64,000 bases of DNA from assembly GCA_025618425.1 (NCBI GenBank), contig CM046850.1, positions 5,580,520 to 5,644,519 of the forward strand. Reading direction: 5' to 3'. Every line of letters begins with the position of its first letter. The first letter of the stretch is position 1. This DNA comes from Heliocidaris tuberculata. Lineage: Eukaryota > Echinodermata > Echinoidea > Camarodonta > Echinometridae. A program made the translations under genes and the position numbers. Below are positions 39,270 to 56,252 of this stretch, one piece after another. Below the pieces are notes generated by a model. That model worked only from the letters and a program-made list of their open reading frames with translations, did not search any database and was not told the origin of the DNA.

Positions 39270-39345
39270 TCCCCCCCCCCCCCCTCTATCTCTCTTTCTA
39301 TCTCTCTCCTCCTCCTCCCCCTCCTGTTTGTCATTCTCTCCCTGC
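39270..39345. repeat. C run and CT-rich tract
   Basis: A C homopolymer of about 15 is followed by CT/CTC repeats. A similar C run and CT stretch lies at 39624-39650. Confidence 0.85.
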
Positions 39346-40079
39346 CTCTATTCCTCTTTGTTTTATGTCTTTCCAATCATTTTTCTACTTCCCGCTGATT
39401 ATAAACGCTTTAATGTTGCCAATAATGATGCCTACATTGTTCAACATTGCCATCAATAAATACTCGTTCAATTTACATCAGTCTACCCTACATTTTTCTG
39501 TCTTTATCACAAGTATCACCATTGTAATGACCAAATTTTATCAGTGCTTTCTTTTTCTTTATTTTTTTCCATTCCCCCCTTAATTCTTTTCCCGTTGCCT
39601 TCATTTCCACTCCGTCGCCCCTTCCCCCCCCCCCCCCCTCTCTCTCTATCTATCATGCTCTTTTGTCATTTATCGAGGTTTATATCAAGGTAAAGGCAGG
39701 TCTTACCACCATCATGCAAATCTAATTTTCGTTTGTTTATTTTTATTTCAGTTACAACATTAAACAACTTAGAATATACATGGTAAATAAGAATACAAAA
39801 ATATGGCGGATAGCCCATTTCATTGCCATTTACATCGTGATTTAATGATTTCTGTATATCAAGGAGTTAGGCCAAGTGAAAATGATTCCTAGTTTCCCGT
39901 CCGGATTTTTCGAGAATGAGGAGGAGGGGGTTCCATGTTATTTCATATTTCGATATTTTTCTATAAATACAATTGCTACTGGGCCGATTTCAACACCATT
40001 TTTCTTTCAAGTTATTCCATTTCATTAATAATGCAATACAGAAGCACTAAACCTCCTTTTTGATCATTTCGCCTTCTTA

Positions 40080-40200
40080 TTCCTTTTCCTCCTCATCTTC
40101 CTCCTCCTCCTCTTCTTCTCATCTTCCTCCTCCTCTTCCTCCTCTTCCTCCTCCCTCTTCTTCTCCTTCTTCTTATTCTTCTTCCCCTTCTTCTTCTTTG
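40080..40200. repeat. (TTC/CTC)n pyrimidine tract
   Basis: Triplet-like pyrimidine repeat; Ser- and Glu-rich frames across it are artefacts. Confidence 0.93.
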
Positions 40201-40371
40201 GACGAACTTGAGATAAGCAGAGGTGAAATATACCATTACTTAACTGCACTCACAATCACCTTTACCATTGTCTATTTGCTTTATCATTATTTTTTTATGC
40301 ATATATATTTTCGTGATTATGTTGTTGTAATTTATTCTTCTTGAATACATTTTCTTTTTATTTGTAAAAAT

Positions 40372-40440
40372 TTGTACAATTCAGCCTATTGGCTGCCATT
40401 CACATTTTGAATAAATATACCAGAACAATTCAATTCAAAA
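40372..40440 (+). mobile_element. Possible 3' end of a non-LTR retrotransposon
   Basis: CAGCCTATTGGCTG forms a small hairpin followed by TTTTGAATAAATA and TTCAATTCAA. This resembles the 3' tails of some invertebrate non-LTR elements. No upstream reverse-transcriptase reading frame exists, so it would be a heavily 5'-truncated copy. Low certainty. Confidence 0.3.
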
Positions 40441-41283
40441 CACTGTCATGTCTTTGTTGTTTATTTTTAAAAATCAAATGATATAAAAAACGAAGGCAGG
40501 CCGAAAAAAGGGAAGGGGGAGGAGGAGACGAAAAAGTAGGAATTAATTTTATTTGGCCTTACCAGAGTGATAACTCCCAGATAATAGGCCTACTCTGTGC
40601 CTTGGAAAACAACTAGTCCCGTACCTCATGACTGTAGTGTTGAAAGAAGGACGAGCGATGTCTTGATTTATTCGCTGTTATGCCTGGGGTGTTTTCTTAG
40701 TTCCAAGTATAATCGTTCATTCAATCCTCTCACACCCCTCTCAAATGATTTACACCCCTCTCTTCAACTCAACGACTCAGAATCTTGTACTTTCTATTTC
40801 TGGTAATTTATTAAAGTGATTTCCGGCAGTGGACCCGTCAATGAGATATAAATTTATGGGGTTTTGAAAAGACGTTTTCCTTCACTACACGGGATGTTCA
40901 GCGATTTCAACAAGAGTTTTTAAGATTTTAGGAAGTACAGTCACCGTGCTTAATAAAAAAAAAAAAAAATGCACACCTGACTCTGTATCATACATAATTA
41001 ACAAAAGGGTTGGGATTCTACGTAAAATCACTTATGATTTTTTTTTACTCTGCTGTTTTGATTGTGAATGAGAAAAAAAAGTATGTGTTATGTTATCATA
41101 GCATTGGAAGCAAAAAAAAATGCTTGCAATACTATAAAAAGGAAAACTTTTTCTTTTTCTTCGAGCAAAAAAATAAAAAATTGCAAATAAAATAATTGAA
41201 TTGCAAAAAAATCAAAAAGGGAGGACAGCTCTGGGGAACTTTGATTTAAGTTACGCAACCATTATTCTCTCATTTCCTTACAC

Positions 41284-41491
<208 letters not shown>

Positions 41492-41829
41492 TTTTTTGTT
41501 GTTTTGTTTTGACTATGCATGTATTATATACATATATAGTCAAGAGAGTCTAGATCCAGAAGATGATCCAGAAGACATGTTACGTGATCATAATATCGAC
41601 TGTTGAGATTTTGAATCCAAACCACTCCACCGACTAGAAAATTCGGCAAAGGCCGTATTATCGATTGTACTATCTGTATGACTGTTCAGACCCTTAATCA
41701 AAAATATTTTTCGTTTTTAAATGATTTCATGATATTACATTTTCTTCTCAAATCGGATCGCAGACCGATCGTAAGGTGTGCGGCGGCCTTAAGACGTTGA
41801 TTTTAATATATTTGCCACTCTTTACCCAG

Positions 41830-44800
41830 GTAGAGTAAATGTTTACTCAGTCAAACAAGAATACTATACACATACACACACCACATATACCCACATACAC
41901 CCACACCCACACAAGTTCAACCCCACACAAGGATATGTCATTTAAAAAAAAATTATTTATCGATTTTTTTTTTCCATAGATGTATGGAATAGAGTAGTTA
42001 AAATTGTACATTATTTTATCATAGTGAGCAATTACCGGAAAGAGCTGTTCTAGTAAAAAATCGCTCTACATTTAGCCATAGGCCGGAAAATTGGGACGAG
42101 TGACTGGAAGTACTTGTGCCCCAGTGAAACGAAACGAAAACAAACTTTATGGACAAGGTGATAATGAACCCGTCCAGGTCGGAAAATCGTCTCATATGAC
42201 ATCTCTAAACGCGCCCATATTTATATGATGTTATGCACCTGGGCGGCATATTCATACTGTGAATAATCCCTCCGTTAGAGGTGTCAAGCCAGGCGCTTCT
42301 TGTAACGCCACCCTCCGCAGCCACCGTGGTGTCCCGTAGGTTTATGTTCCTTCGCAGAGCTCGTCACGGCTGGGGACTGAGTCTGTATCACAGCCTGACA
42401 GTCATTTACATCCCACTCCTGACATCTTTTTGAGTAGTTTAACGAGAAGACACGCGTCACTGTGTAACAACAAGGTCAGAAGTATAAACAAAATATGTTC
42501 AAGGACTTGTAACACGTTCAAGGCAAGTGAAAATAGACTTTCATGCAGTTCAACAAGATATTACTATTTAAAAAAAAAAACCCCACAAAACCACGTCTAT
42601 AAGAAGGGAAAGCGACGATGAATAATAATCATATATGATGTATATCATTTATTGTTATATTGTATTACCTGTATTGTTTATAATCATTTTGACTGGAGAG
42701 ATACGAAAATCAAAACTAAAAAAAAAAAAATAATAATAATAAGAGTACTTAGCCTGGTCGATGAAAGTGTTGACATCTATTTGTTTGAAAACACACAAAA
42801 TAAGCAATAACATCTGCTCGCCGTTCTGACAAAAGGCGAGGAAACATTCAAATTACCAGTGCACCGTTTTTCATTATTTTGACCATAAGAGTCTTGTTGG
42901 GGTACCATATCGAACAGAATTTAATATTGATGTGTATGACTAAATTACAGGATCCAATGGCGAAAACATCTGACAAGAAGCAAGTAAAAATAGTATTAAA
43001 GAAGAAGAGGGGGGGGGGGGGGCAATATATTAGTATAGCACATTTGGGAGGAGGGAGGGGGGGGGGGTCACTTGTCATTTGTGTCGTACCCCTGAATCAG
43101 CCACTACGGCAAATAGTGGAATTCGATCGTACCCCAAACAAGCGCATATAATTTCTGCGTGTGTAAATAGCATGAGAGTAAAATTAGGGCTCATAAATTC
43201 AGTGGCGTAGCGTGGGTCGAGACATTGAGGGGGCACCAGTATCTTGCGGGGGGGGCACCGTTCTTACTTGGTGGATGGAAAACAAGGTCACTGATTGGGG
43301 GAGGATGTTGGAGGGAGTTGGGGCGTCATCCTTTCACTTTCTCTTCCCCTCCCCCCTTATACTTTTTTTTCCTTTTTTATTAAGGGGCACGTGCCCCTTA
43401 TGCCACCCTGTAGCTACTCTCTCTCTCTCAGCTGCTACTGGATGTTTCAGATAGCTCACACTACACGGTGGAGATGCCATCACAGCGATACATGGCCCCC
43501 GCAGTTGGGTGGAGAAATATGCCTATCAGTGGCGTAGCCAATATAAGTTGGGAGAAGCCGCTGTTTGCCCCCTCTCCCTCCCCTTGAAAGCCCAAGAGAA
43601 AGCATTATAACTTACAATGGGTCTATAGCACACGAGGCTGCCCTAGAGACCCTTTAGAAATCGTTACGATTGTCGCAATATAGATCAACTTGGATGTCCG
43701 ATCCCCCCCCCCCCGAAAAAAAATCTATTTTCTAAATTTAATTTAATTTGTATATACATTTTATCTTTAATTTTATTAATTTTACTTATTTATTTATTTT
43801 TATTTTTGTGGGGGTGGCCCTCAAATTATCATTCTTTCTTTCTAGGACATAACCTACAGGTGTTCATTGCACCTGAATAGAAATGTGCTGTTGTACTGGA
43901 AGCAAAATGGCGTCCAAATCATGGGTTCACTCTTCTATTAAGGGAATGATCTATAGGCCGCCCCGATACGTTACGCCCCCCCCCCCCCCATTCTCGCGAG
44001 GATTCTTCCCCCCCCCCCCCCCTCTTCATAAATTTCTGGATAAGCCATTAGTGATATCCACTTTGCACTTTCCCCGAATAAACATCTATATAGCTTCTCG
44101 CCTAGTTGATTTTAATCAGCTTGGCTAGAATATTGTCACCTTGATCTGGCCATAACTTACACAAAATAAACACGAGAGCCACAAATTTGTTCGGTATAAT
44201 TTCTCTAACTGGAAAATGAAGAAAGAACATTGACGTGGGGAAAGTATATTCTTGATGAATTACGTGATCTTATTTTATTTTGGGAATTTAGCATTTGATA
44301 GATATTAAAACGCAAACGAAATAATGTCAACTGTATATTAAAAAATGATTGTAATAATGACAATATTCCATTAAGCGAGAAGAACAAAATCATAAACAGA
44401 TAGACATGGGCCAGTCTTTGGAGAGGGCGCTCTTCTACAAACATTCCTTATTGTGCTTTCTTCGTGACTGTGAATTTTGCTTTACCCCAAAACAAGACAA
44501 GTTTTGAACTCTCATCAGTTCAAGCTCATCACAAACCAGTCACTTCATAAGTTACAGTAATATATATTATATACATATATACAACAACAACAACAACAAA
44601 ACACTTTTCATATTTTATTTCTTTCTCTCTTTATACTCTTTTTTTTTGGCACACACACAAAAAATATTTTTTGAAAATATGACAAAGCTTTCTTCAGCTC
44701 TAGCCGATGATGTCAATTTGCTCTCAATAATAAGAAAGTATTCGAAATATTTGTTTATAAAATAACCGTTCAGTATTAACTATAAGATATCTTGTTACAA

Positions 44801-45440
44801 GGTTTGTCGGCAAAATGCATAGTTATCCGGAATAACCATCGAGTAATTAGATAAATTTTCCTGAGTATTATTATTATTACTATGATTCCCTCATCTCAAC
44901 AAATCATCGGTATTATCAAATTTGCTTCACTTATTCCGAATAGAGGAAAGTAGTTAGGCTATTATACCAAATAATAGCTGGCTTGAAATGACTCAAATGC
45001 TGTAATAAGCACGCTTCTATATAGGCCACACCAACAAGTCTTGATTTAATTCATTTTATGATAAAACCATTTGGTTATACGACGTGTATGGATTGAAACG
45101 GTATTTTATCCAATTTAAACGAGTTAACTATGCTTTCGCCATAAAGCTTTTGCAAATTTTTTGGATTATTATGATAACAGACTGGAGGCTAAATGTATTT
45201 CTTACTTGCTATAAAAAAAAAAGAGAGAAAGAATATGATATGGAATAATGAATGATATTGTTTATAAAATGTTTTTTGATATATGAAAATGAAATCTTTG
45301 CTGGTAAATAGTCTTTATTATTTTGGATCGCGGAATGATTGTGTATATCATACGTCAATTCTTGTTGACGTAGAATGCTCTTGAATATAAGATTCGGGAA
45401 TAAAATTTTCAAAGGCCAATCACTAAGTGAATATATGGAG
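41830..45440. other. Intergenic with GC-balanced island and transposon fragments
   Basis: 42100-42450 is a GC-balanced, repeat-free stretch that I cannot assign. At 42990-43120, 43200-43450 and 43527-44030 there are CAGTGGCGTAGC-type or GATTCAGCCACTA-type hAT-like termini with G or C runs close by (43010-43022, 43060-43070, 43978-43989, 44009-44022). I could not pair the ends with target duplications. Confidence 0.4.
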
Positions 45441-45449
45441 GAGGTTAAT

Positions 45450-45450
<1 letters not shown>

Positions 45451-45481
<31 letters not shown>
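45451..45481. repeat. (CA)n microsatellite
   Basis: About 15 CA units. Confidence 0.95.
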
Positions 45482-45486
<5 letters not shown>

Positions 45487-45579
45487 GAAAAAGTCTTTAA
45501 AAAGAAAGAAGTGAGTAAATCTCCTTTCAGGTTGAATATTCTGCAATAATTATATAGGGAGCACAGCTCTCGTGTGCAG

Positions 45580-50038
<4,459 letters not shown>

Positions 50039-50334
50039 CAGAGGAGGATCCATGATTGTCCGGTCTGCAAGGGTTCAGGCAGGCAGGGGCGGCAAAATAT
50101 TTCACGAGATTATTTTCCCCAAGAAACTTTCTCAGGAAGTACCAAAAAATTCTTCAGATAACTATACCCCCCCCCCCCCCCCCGTTATCTTGCAGCACTC
50201 CCATGGCCCCGAAATGGGGTGGTTTTGTTTTACCCCTTAAAAGTCTCTACTGGGTGAATATGAGCCGCGCCCTCTTTGGTCTCTTCCCGGGCCGGTCCAT
50301 ACAAATTATAAGCTTTTTATGTGATCCGCCACTA
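50039..50334. mobile_element. Possible hAT-type MITE remnant
   Basis: The left end CAGAGGAGGATCC and the right end GTGATCCGCCACTA form an imperfect inverted pair. There is a C17 run inside (50167-50183). No matching target duplication was found, so the boundaries are tentative. Confidence 0.35.
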
Positions 50335-51133
50335 GAGCCCAGTGTCCCTTTCAAAATCAACAAGGTCTTACTGTCAGAATGTGCAGATTTAAATTCTAAC
50401 AGTTGGAGCTCGGACATAGGCGTAAGTGCTCTATTTTCGCCAACGGGCAGGCTGACTCTTCTTGCCCAAATATCATTTTTTTTTTCAGTTTCTAAACTTT
50501 GTGAACAAGCTAGGCGAAAAATAACATTTTATAATGTAAACTGTCAATATAAGTCAACACAATACACTACATAAGTTATTCGGGAACCTCGCTACTCGAG
50601 TACATGTACTGGTATTTTCAAAATTCTCGCAAGGGGTTGGGGTTGGGGGGGGGGGGGAAGGGCTATAATATACGAATCTTAGAAATCGTTTATTTTGTCC
50701 GAATTTTTCGGGAAAATACCGAGTGAAAAATAGAAGAATATGATGATATATATATATATATATATAATAATAACAGCCCAAATCAGAAGATCCCATTATT
50801 TTACCAGTACTATTATATTGTAATTTAGCGTGCGATTTTTAGATGCAAATAATCATGATAAAAACATCACGTGAAATCACAAAATGTGTATAACTTTAAA
50901 TCAAATTTGAGTCAAATTTGCACAAAATGACCCTCCAGGGCCCTGTTTCATATAACTTGTCATCAATGACATGTTGCAATATCTTTTATAAGCTACTGAA
51001 ATCCTTGCATCTGATTGGCTGAGAGAGCATATTTGTCGGTAAAAATCACCGACAAGACACTTGATGAAACGCCCCCCCCCCCCCCCCCAGGCCTCCGCCA
51101 ACCGCTATGCCGCATCGGGGACCCCCTAAGCCC

Positions 51134-51521
51134 CGATGCTTCAATGAGAAATTTGAGTTCTGGTAAGGGTAAATTAATCTGTGAGCTTTCTACTTATTTT
51201 ACACTAGTTTGGAAAAATAACGTAGAATTGTTTCCTGAAAATGGATTACTCTTCAAAACTCCTCAAATGCCCTCATATCGGGAAATATGAAGAGAAATAG
51301 CTGAAGTATTTGGACCAAACATTCGTGCCACATGTGTGCAGTCAATTATTATTTACAAATTTATGTGTGTAGTGTATTTTGTTTTCAGCAGGAGTCAATT
51401 TGTTTTCAGTATTATGATTCCAAAACCTCACAGTATCAGTTTATATGTCCTACATAATGACAATCAACCTTTCCCGATTACTTCCAGACATTTTTCCTTT
51501 ACAATGTAATCGCATGACCCA
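51134..51521 (-). repeat. Dispersed ~360-bp repeat, family B (reverse orientation)
   Basis: Shares TTGAGTTCTGG, GTGAGCTTTC, TTGGAAxA, GGACCAAACATT, CAGCAGGA, ATGATTCCAAAA and CAATCAACCTTTCCC with 13061-13415 in the same orientation. More diverged than the 13 and 26 kb copies. Confidence 0.7.
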
Positions 51522-52238
51522 CACTCAACTTAATCGTGAATAGGGGAACATTGACTGGAGAATATCGAATGGACCCAACACATAAATTGCTATTTGGTCT
51601 AATTTGATCTGATTTGTCCTATTCAAATTGTGTTCCATAGCATTCAATGCAGTTCCATTGCGTAGGGGGAAAAAATCCATAAGATGAAATTTGAATTTGA
51701 ATTCCATTCACATGCTGAACAATCTAGCCCGGAAAGTGCAGCGTGCGCACAATGCAAGCTAAAGGTGGCGCTATCACTATAATAAAATTCAAACGTGATG
51801 AAGCGTTTCCGTCGCTTTTTCATGCAGGGCCACATGTCAAATGAAACAGAATGAAATCAAATTAAATAAACAATACAAATAATCACATGGAAATCCGACT
51901 GAATGAAAAGTGTGCTCGATTTACCAAGATGGCAATTATCAAAAATCTATTTGCAATTGTGTATAGGCCTGCTTTCAAACCTGTTTAACACTCTCCCTAA
52001 TTATAAACTTTTTGAGACAATTATTTTCAAAGAATTTAATGTTCTTACACAATCTTGATGCAAACTACTTTCCATACCGACTTTCAAACGACGCCGTATA
52101 TGGATAAATAAAACTGTTGAAAAATAAGGGGGGGGGGGGCTTTTCTAAGCCATTTATTTCAATGGGACTTTTGTCTCTCATATTTACAAATTTGGACCTT
52201 TCAAACCAATAATTCGAATTCAAATTCTTTCCCCAGAC

Positions 52239-52265
52239 GGGGGGGGGGGGGGGGGGGGGGGGGGG
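52239..52265. repeat. G27 homopolymer
   Basis: 27 consecutive G residues, the longest G run in the window, followed by A and G6 then C-rich sequence. It lies about 650 bp upstream of the TMEM256 start codon. Confidence 0.95.
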
Positions 52266-52863
52266 AGGGGGGCCCCTCCCCTAATAAAAGAAGGCTTTAA
52301 GTATCATCACCAAATATTTGGGATTAATGCGTGAAAAATACTTGAGTTAGGATTTTCTGCCAAGAATATGTTTCATAGGCGTACGAGGCGGGGTGGGGGG
52401 CTGCATCCTCCTGAGAATTTTTAAATTTCCAATATTCGTTCAACCATCATTTCATATTCAGGCAGCGAGATGGTCTATCAATAACTTTCATTTATCAGAT
52501 CTATATCGACGATGGAATTTCATTTCACAATAATAAAGTGGCAAAATATTTACTTCGCTCGCTTCACTGTTTCACAAAAAATATGGAGACAGGAAACTTG
52601 GGACAAGAGACGTGACCATAAATTGCAGTTCCCCCCCCCCCCCCCAATTCCGAATTTGTACCTTTATTCTGATTGACATTGCTTTGAACATAATCAAAGG
52701 TACACATATTCTTTCTTCTCTATAGCATATAGATATAGACTACAGTTCCATCGATTGGCCGAGCAACTGGCATCGAACTCCATGAATTCCAGATTCAAGA
52801 ACTTTTGAGAGAAGCCGTCATAAAGCCTTGCCCTAATTGGGAGGGGAAATTCCCTATATCTAT

Positions 52864-52888
52864 CACGTGATCTTTAATGAGTCACGTG
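52864..52888. promoter_or_regulatory. Twin CACGTG E-boxes in the TMEM256 promoter/5' UTR
   Basis: CACGTG at 52864-52869 and 52883-52888, each in a TCACGTGAT context, 19 bp apart and 28-53 bp before the TMEM256 ATG. This is the palindromic site bound by bHLH-zip factors (USF, MITF/TFE). Two near-identical sites this close to a start codon are unlikely to be chance. Confidence 0.6.
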
Positions 52889-52916
52889 ATCCCAAATCAG
52901 CTGGAGAGAAGCAATC

Positions 52917-55900
52917 ATGGCCGACAACAGTAGGCAAGCGCAACTCGCTAGGCATGGACGCATGTTTCTCCGCATTGGCGGAGTTTCCGGGTTCGTAGCA
53001 GTGGCAATGGGAGCATACGGCGCTCATGGTACGTTCACTGTAATTATACCTGTCTAGGTATGTTGTGAAGCCGTCTCATTCATTATGTACCGTACAACTT
53101 GTAGTCAAGTTTAGATCGTCTTGGCTTTTGCAGCAAAGGCAAGCCATGATGGCATGAATGCAGTACTCGGCCCCAGTCAATGTAGCCGAGAGGGCCGCCA
53201 GGCGGGAGCCAGGCGGGAGCCACACCGTAAATAATGCATTGCACCTTTAGATAACCTCAAACATGTGCGACTGTGAGTGACCTGTCCAAACTTTTCAGAT
53301 CATCTGTTGGATTGTCAGTTATTTTTTTCTTCTCTTAAAGTACATATTCAATTTCAATGTTTAGTGTCCAAATGTAAATTGTAATACAGTGGAACCTCGT
53401 TATATAGAACAGTTATAACAAACTCTCGTTATAACAAGGTAATTTTGGCAGTATCACTTCTTTGTATTCTATTGTTTTCTAGCCCTGATAATATAACAAG
53501 GTTTCGATATAAAGAGGTGGCCTACTATTTCTCAATTTGATAGAAATTTTAAAAACCAAAGGGGAACAAAGAAATAGATTTTAATGTGCATTAGATAAGG
53601 AGACATTGGAAAGAAAAATGTAGACAGATACACAAAAGTTGTCTTCTGTGCATTGAATTGAACTTTTTGTATGATATGTACAGTGTAAAAGCATATGACT
53701 GTAATTTGTAAAACTCCTTAATTTCTACTTTTATTTATGCTTTCTTGATCACAGTTCTGAAGACCAGGACTGGGATAGAACATGAGATAACGGTAAGACC
53801 CACATCTTCTATTCTTGGCTATCAGATTGGGCCTTTGCAATGTGATAGGGGCTAACTTGGCATGGGGGACAACTTGGACTCAGAATCGATGCTGAGTTAT
53901 CCAACTTCCAAGGGAGCCATATCGATCATGGAAAATTGCATGAATTTTTGCATTAACCCTTTCATGACGTTACTCCACATTTTCTGGTTTGACTCAGTAG
54001 CTTTTGATTCAGAGCCCTAAAAATTATACCATATAGATGAGTAGAAACTTTCTAGAAAGAGCAAAACTTTCTGCACACACATAGTCCATTTTTGATGCAT
54101 GATCATATTGCATTGAACTTTGATGCCTGGAATTTTTAAAAAGGAGAATAAGCTTTAAAATTCTTAAAGTGGCAACACATTGAGCTGAGAGGTTTGAAAT
54201 CATTATTTTTGTTAATTAAAAAATTACATATTTTAAAACTTTTTACAAGATTTTTACCAATGTTCATTGTTTTCAGAGACATTACATTTTATCAGAACAA
54301 TGTAGCATCAAAAGAAAAACATTATTGTAGCCAATTTGAATAACAACAACAAAAAAGGGTTAACCCCTTCCAAGCAAATACCTCACAAGAATGTGTGTTG
54401 AACAAAATGTTTAGGCTAAGTAAGAAGGTTAGAATATTTCTGAAAAAAAAGGTACCTTCATTGTGAAGTTGACATAAATGGAATATATTTTATGCCCCAT
54501 TTATCAATGAAGCAAGTATTTCAAATGAAGTTTAGCTAATTAAAGTTCACTTAAAAATTTGCAATAAACTTGGTGGTACTGAAGGGGTAGAGTATATCTT
54601 TTAGAAAAATGCACATTCAGGTTATTTGATAGGAATGTGTAAAATAGTTACGCAAAAGGTAATGTTGAAAATTTCAAGTGATGACATTTGACAAACATGA
54701 AATTATGGCTATTTAGAGCTTAGGTCTCGCTCTTCTATTCTTGGAAATTTCTCGCCTTGCAATGGCAAGTTTTCCCTAGTGCTGAGTTAGCCTGACCCTT
54801 ATGCAATTTAATGACTAAATAATCATTTGCTCAATCTGAGGTCTAGATGTTTTAACATTACGATTTTTGTCCAGATGAATTTTGCTTTTATGGCCAAATT
54901 ACACAAATTTGGTTGAATATTGCCAAGTGATCAATATTTTCTGGAGAAAACTTGGAGATACACCTGTATTTTTGTGTTTAGTAGATAAATTGTTTAGTGA
55001 TAGTTGTGAAAGAAATTATTTTGATATATTAGTGTATAACTTTATTTACAACTCAGATGGTATAGCTGTTTATTTGAAGTCCTGAGATTTGGTTCTGCTG
55101 GAATTATCAATAACATCTTTCTATCATTTTCACGCAATTGTATGACTTGAAAGAATTTATCAAATTGTGGTTTTCCTTTTAGGGCAGTTCAAAAATTGAA
55201 TAGCTGTCTCAATTGTTATATTTTTACTTGAAAGTATCATCCAAGCTGTTTTGAGTTGTACCTGGTTCAATTTGGTCACAGTATCATGCAATTTAGAATA
55301 CAAATAAATATTTCATTCCCTTGTGCTCTCTGTTGTCATTTCAGACGTTTGATTCAGCCAACAAATATCATCTGATTCATTCCTTGGCTTTACTGGCTGT
55401 TCCACTCACCAGGCAACCACTTGTGGTAAGGTTATAGTATCATCTAATGCACAACTTGTAAAACAAAAGAATAAAACCTTTAAGTTGACCTCTTCAAACC
55501 ATATAAAGTGAAACCTGTACATGTGCATGAATATAAAGACAGTTCAATGGAGACAAGAATGGCAGACTTTTATACAGGTGATTTACTTAAGCACGTTTCA
55601 CTCTGTTATGAAGCAGTTGGGTTGTGAGAACAGACATGAATTTCATACTTTTAGTGAGAGATAATTAAGGTCGCAAAAGTGTTTATGATTCACTCTCTAT
55701 ATAAAAGATTGCTCTAAATATTATGGACGTAGTATCAACTTTACCAGTTATTGTATGTACTTATTAAAACACAATTTATTGCTTACCATAAAACATAAAG
55801 TTCTGTCATCATACTTTGTACATATTTATTCAAAGAAACCACAGTATTAAGTAGAACATTGAAAATGGAAAATAATATTTCAAGCTGTTAGCAAGTATCG

Positions 55901-56162
55901 CAAAGTCTTTGTCCCCATGAAAAATTTGTCTAATGGTTTGAATCCTTTCGTAATCATTCAAGATTATATAGGAAAAAGGTGAAAATTATATATGGTTCTT
56001 TTCACCTCTTCTCTTTAGACTGGAAGCTTGATGACCGCTGGTATCATAGGATTCTGTGGGACCGGCTACTATTACTCGATGACCAGTGATTCAACACCAG
56101 TCAAGCTCATGCCGATAGGTGGACTTCTCCTCATGGCTGGATGGCTGGCTATGGCCTTATGA
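52917..56162 (+). CDS. TMEM256: TMEM256/DUF423 small membrane protein, complete, four exons
   Basis: Exons 52917-53028, 53755-53792, 55345-55425 and 56019-56162 join in frame (phases 1, 0, 0), all with GT donors and AG acceptors, to give 124 residues; human TMEM256 has 113. The start follows closely on a promoter-like segment, and the predicted N-terminus is hydrophilic. Membrane segments: about 17-36 (ending GAYGAH), 60-71, 79-97 and 107-124. Family hallmarks visible are the YGAH near residue 34-37, FDSANKYHLIHSLALL (52-67), and the C-terminal GGLLLMAGWLAMAL. The family (bacterial DUF423 to animals) has no firmly established biochemical role, so I assign none beyond a small integral membrane protein. 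Introns 1-2 contain several MITEs; the 38-bp second exon is very small. Confidence 0.93.
53198..53220. repeat. Two-copy short direct repeat
   Basis: CAGGCGGGAGC occurs twice back to back in TMEM256 intron 1, in a GC-rich stretch. Confidence 0.7.
53387..53525. mobile_element. Tc1/mariner-Tigger-like MITE
   Basis: The left end CAGTGGAACCTCGTTATA is the typical Tigger/pogo-type terminus, preceded by TA (53385-53386). The right end is a diverged inverted copy (TATAAAGAGGT) followed by TA (53526-53527). About 139 bp, inside TMEM256 intron 1. The right boundary is approximate. Confidence 0.55.
53842..54799. mobile_element. MITE family D, copy 1, split by a piggyBac-type MITE
   Basis: The left terminus (GGGGCTAACTTGGCA) and right terminus (CCCTAGTGCTGAGTTAGCC) match the ends of the intact copy at 58554-58880. 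The interior shares GTGTAAAAT and GTAATGTTGA..ATTTCAAG blocks with it. Flanks TTTGCAAT (53834-53841) and TATGCAAT (54800-54807) match at 7 of 8 positions. A 403-bp piggyBac-type MITE (53957-54359) lies inside, so the element itself was about 551 bp. It sits in TMEM256 intron 2. Confidence 0.7.
53957..54359 (-). mobile_element. piggyBac-type MITE, copy A (reverse)
   Basis: Starts CCCTTTCATGACG after TTAA (53953-53956) and ends AAAGGG before TTAA (54360-54363). It is colinear, in reverse, with 57002-57412 and 63279-63671 (shared AACTTTTGATTC, TCTGCACA, CCATTTTTG, GGCAACACA). No transposase. Nested inside MITE family D copy 1. Confidence 0.88.
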
Positions 56163-56246
56163 GAGACCAATTTGGAATCATATCATGAACATCCAAAGTT
56201 TTAATTTTTTACGCTCCAGTCATGGATGGACAATATTTTTATATGT

Positions 56247-56252
56247 ATTAAA
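56247..56252 (+). terminator. Candidate TMEM256 polyadenylation signal ATTAAA
   Basis: Common variant hexamer, 85 bases after the stop codon. No canonical AATAAA was noticed in the next few hundred bases. Tentative. Confidence 0.3.

Noticed and set aside
43192..44034. hAT element with CATAAATT duplicated at 43192-43199 and 44027-44034
   Set aside because: The left end is CAGTGGCGTAGC, but the sequence before the right CATAAATT is a C run and CTCTT, not a mirrored terminus. The AT-rich 8-mer match is probably chance.
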